From: Nitrospinota bacterium
GTDB lineage: Bacteria; Nitrospirota; Thermodesulfovibrionia; Thermodesulfovibrionales; UBA1546
Assembly (NCBI GenBank): GCA_018896985.1
Contig: JAHILQ010000054.1
Location: forward strand, 1-5,355
Direction: 5' to 3'
DNA: 5,355 bases
This document shows positions 4,296 to 5,355 of this stretch, in pieces (the stretch's first letter is position 1; every line of letters begins with the position of its first letter). The notes below the pieces were generated by a model, which ran no database searches, was not told the origin of the DNA, and worked only from the letters and a program-made list of their open reading frames with translations. The translations under genes were made by a program, and so were the position numbers.

Positions 4296-5355
4296 GACTG
4301 GATCATAACCATCAGCTCTCATTAAGAGAATTCCCGTACATAATCCGCTGGCGCGACGACAGGTGCAAAAGGTGCGGCAAATGCACAGCAGTATGCCCTG
4401 TTAATGCTATTGAGGCAACTGTCAAAGTCCAGAGATATGTGCAGTCTGAAGGGCCTGTGCCTTCTCCAAAAACAGAGAGAAAGATTATCCAGCTTGTTGA
4501 GCAGGTAACTGATATGGAAAGATATTGTACAGGCTGCGGAACATGCACTTTAGTATGCCCTAATGAGGCAATAGAGCCTGAATTTAACCCTCAGAACAAA
4601 TTCCTCCACTACAAAAATAAAGGCGGAGAGGGATACAAGAGAGGCGGAAGGAGAAACGACCCGGCTATCTCAACTCTGGACAGGCTCAAGTTCACAAGAA
4701 TCTCAATGCTTACTGACCCTGCGCTCGATGCAGGCAGACATGAATTTCGCGTAAGGACTCTTTTGGGAAGGATACTTCCTCCTGAAGAGCTTCCGTTGAA
4801 GATTGAAAATAACAAACTCTCCGTGAACAAGGACAGCGCAAAATTCATTCCGCCTGTCCGTGAGATATATCCGATAATGATCGGCAGCATGTCAATCGGT
4901 GCGCTTTCACCTCCGGCATGGGAAGGCTTTGCGATGGGTGTTGCGTACCTTAATGAAGTCGAGGGCATGCCTGTTGTAATGTGCTCAGGTGAAGGCGGAA
5001 TGCCGCCGAGACTTCTGAAATCAAAATATCTGAAATACTTTATCATTCAGATTGCATCAGGTTATTTTGGATGGGATGAGATAATTCATGCCCTCCCCCA
5101 CATGGTCGAAGACCCTGCTGCTATAGAGATAAAATACGGCCAGGGCGCTAAACCAGGCGATGGCGGACTTCTGATGGCTCAAAAGGTATTGAAACTCATA
5201 GCCAGCATAAGAGGCGTGCCGCAGTTTGTTGACCTCGCATCGCCTCCCACACACCAGACAAAGTACTCTATTGAGGAAGCGGTTGCAAAGATGATTCAGT
5301 CCATGTCAATGGCATGGGGATTCAGAGTGCCGGTGTATCCAAAGATCTCTGGCAC
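4274..5355 (+). CDS. gltB: Glutamate synthase FMN-domain protein with two 4Fe-4S motifs (partial)
   Basis: The reading frame stays open to the window edge, with 360 residues visible; the 3' end is missing. It should carry the catalytic step of glutamate synthase: 2-oxoglutarate plus ammonia is reduced to glutamate on FMN. Residues 31-41 (C-x2-C-x2-C-x3-CP) and 85-95 (the same spacing) are two ferredoxin-type 4Fe-4S sites with a linker between. From about 130 the FMN-binding barrel begins, with IGSMSIGALS (203-212), CSGEGG (237-242), IKYGQGAKPGDGG (286-298) and DLASPPTHQTKYSIEE (320-335), all matching conserved GltB blocks. The amidotransferase domain is absent here and encoded just upstream, as in archaeal-type split enzymes. 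The 3Fe-4S cysteines and any GXGXG domain would lie further right. The symbol is by domain homology only. Confidence 0.93.
   Translation, partial: MEPASGLRLDHNHQLSLREFPYIIRWRDDRCKRCGKCTAVCPVNAIEATVKVQRYVQSEGPVPSPKTERKIIQLVEQVTDMERYCTGCGTCTLVCPNEAIEPEFNPQNKFLHYKNKGGEGYKRGGRRNDPAISTLDRLKFTRISMLTDPALDAGRHEFRVRTLLGRILPPEELPLKIENNKLSVNKDSAKFIPPVREIYPIMIGSMSIGALSPPAWEGFAMGVAYLNEVEGMPVVMCSGEGGMPPRLLKSKYLKYFIIQIASGYFGWDEIIHALPHMVEDPAAIEIKYGQGAKPGDGGLLMAQKVLKLIASIRGVPQFVDLASPPTHQTKYSIEEAVAKMIQSMSMAWGFRVPVYPKISG

Noticed and set aside
4312..5254. Three minus-strand open frames opposite the FMN glutamate synthase gene
   Set aside because: The plus strand codes continuously for conserved ferredoxin and GltB motifs here, and the minus-strand translations show no family features.

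Overview
The window looks like a nitrogen-assimilation locus from a Gram-negative bacterium of moderate to low GC. Two signs of an outer membrane are a predicted beta-barrel protein with a signal peptide and a C-terminal Phe, and a signal-peptide-bearing AmtB. The second operon encodes a glutamate synthase split into separate domain proteins, with ferredoxin-type clusters fused to the FMN domain. That form is known from archaea and from anaerobic bacteria such as Nitrospirota and Desulfobacterota. I would guess one of those two phyla, but the sequence alone does not settle the taxon.

Layout. On the minus strand, read from about 2710 down to 1, lies a compact three-gene unit: a TorF/Gcw_chp-type putative porin (2654-1872), the ammonium channel AmtB (1847-489) and a PII signalling protein (382-44). 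A strong hairpin follows at the left edge. Upstream of the porin is a good sigma-54 (-24/-12) match with exact GG-N10-GC spacing, which fits nitrogen control. Between amtB and glnB is a 106-base spacer filled with an inverted octamer repeat that may also hold a secondary promoter.

The 531-base divergent intergenic region (2655-3185) holds no convincing gene. It contains the sigma-54 promoter, a short dyad, a 79-base REP/MITE-like palindromic element, a sigma-70-like promoter facing right with an operator-like dyad just after it, and three abutting short tandem-repeat arrays.

On the plus strand, a class II glutamine amidotransferase (3186-4295) overlaps by 22 bases a 4Fe-4S/FMN glutamate synthase protein (4274 to beyond the window end). 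The second gene is cut by the window edge.

Together the genes describe a plausible route. Ammonium may cross the outer membrane through the porin and the inner membrane through AmtB, gated by PII. Downstream, glutamine (from a glutamine synthetase not in the window) is used by the split glutamate synthase to make glutamate. The most notable protein-level oddity is that PII has Phe at position 51, where the classical uridylylated Tyr would be. I see no wholly new system. The points of interest are regulatory: unmodifiable PII, sigma-54 control of a porin-amtB-glnB operon, and repeat families confined to the control regions.
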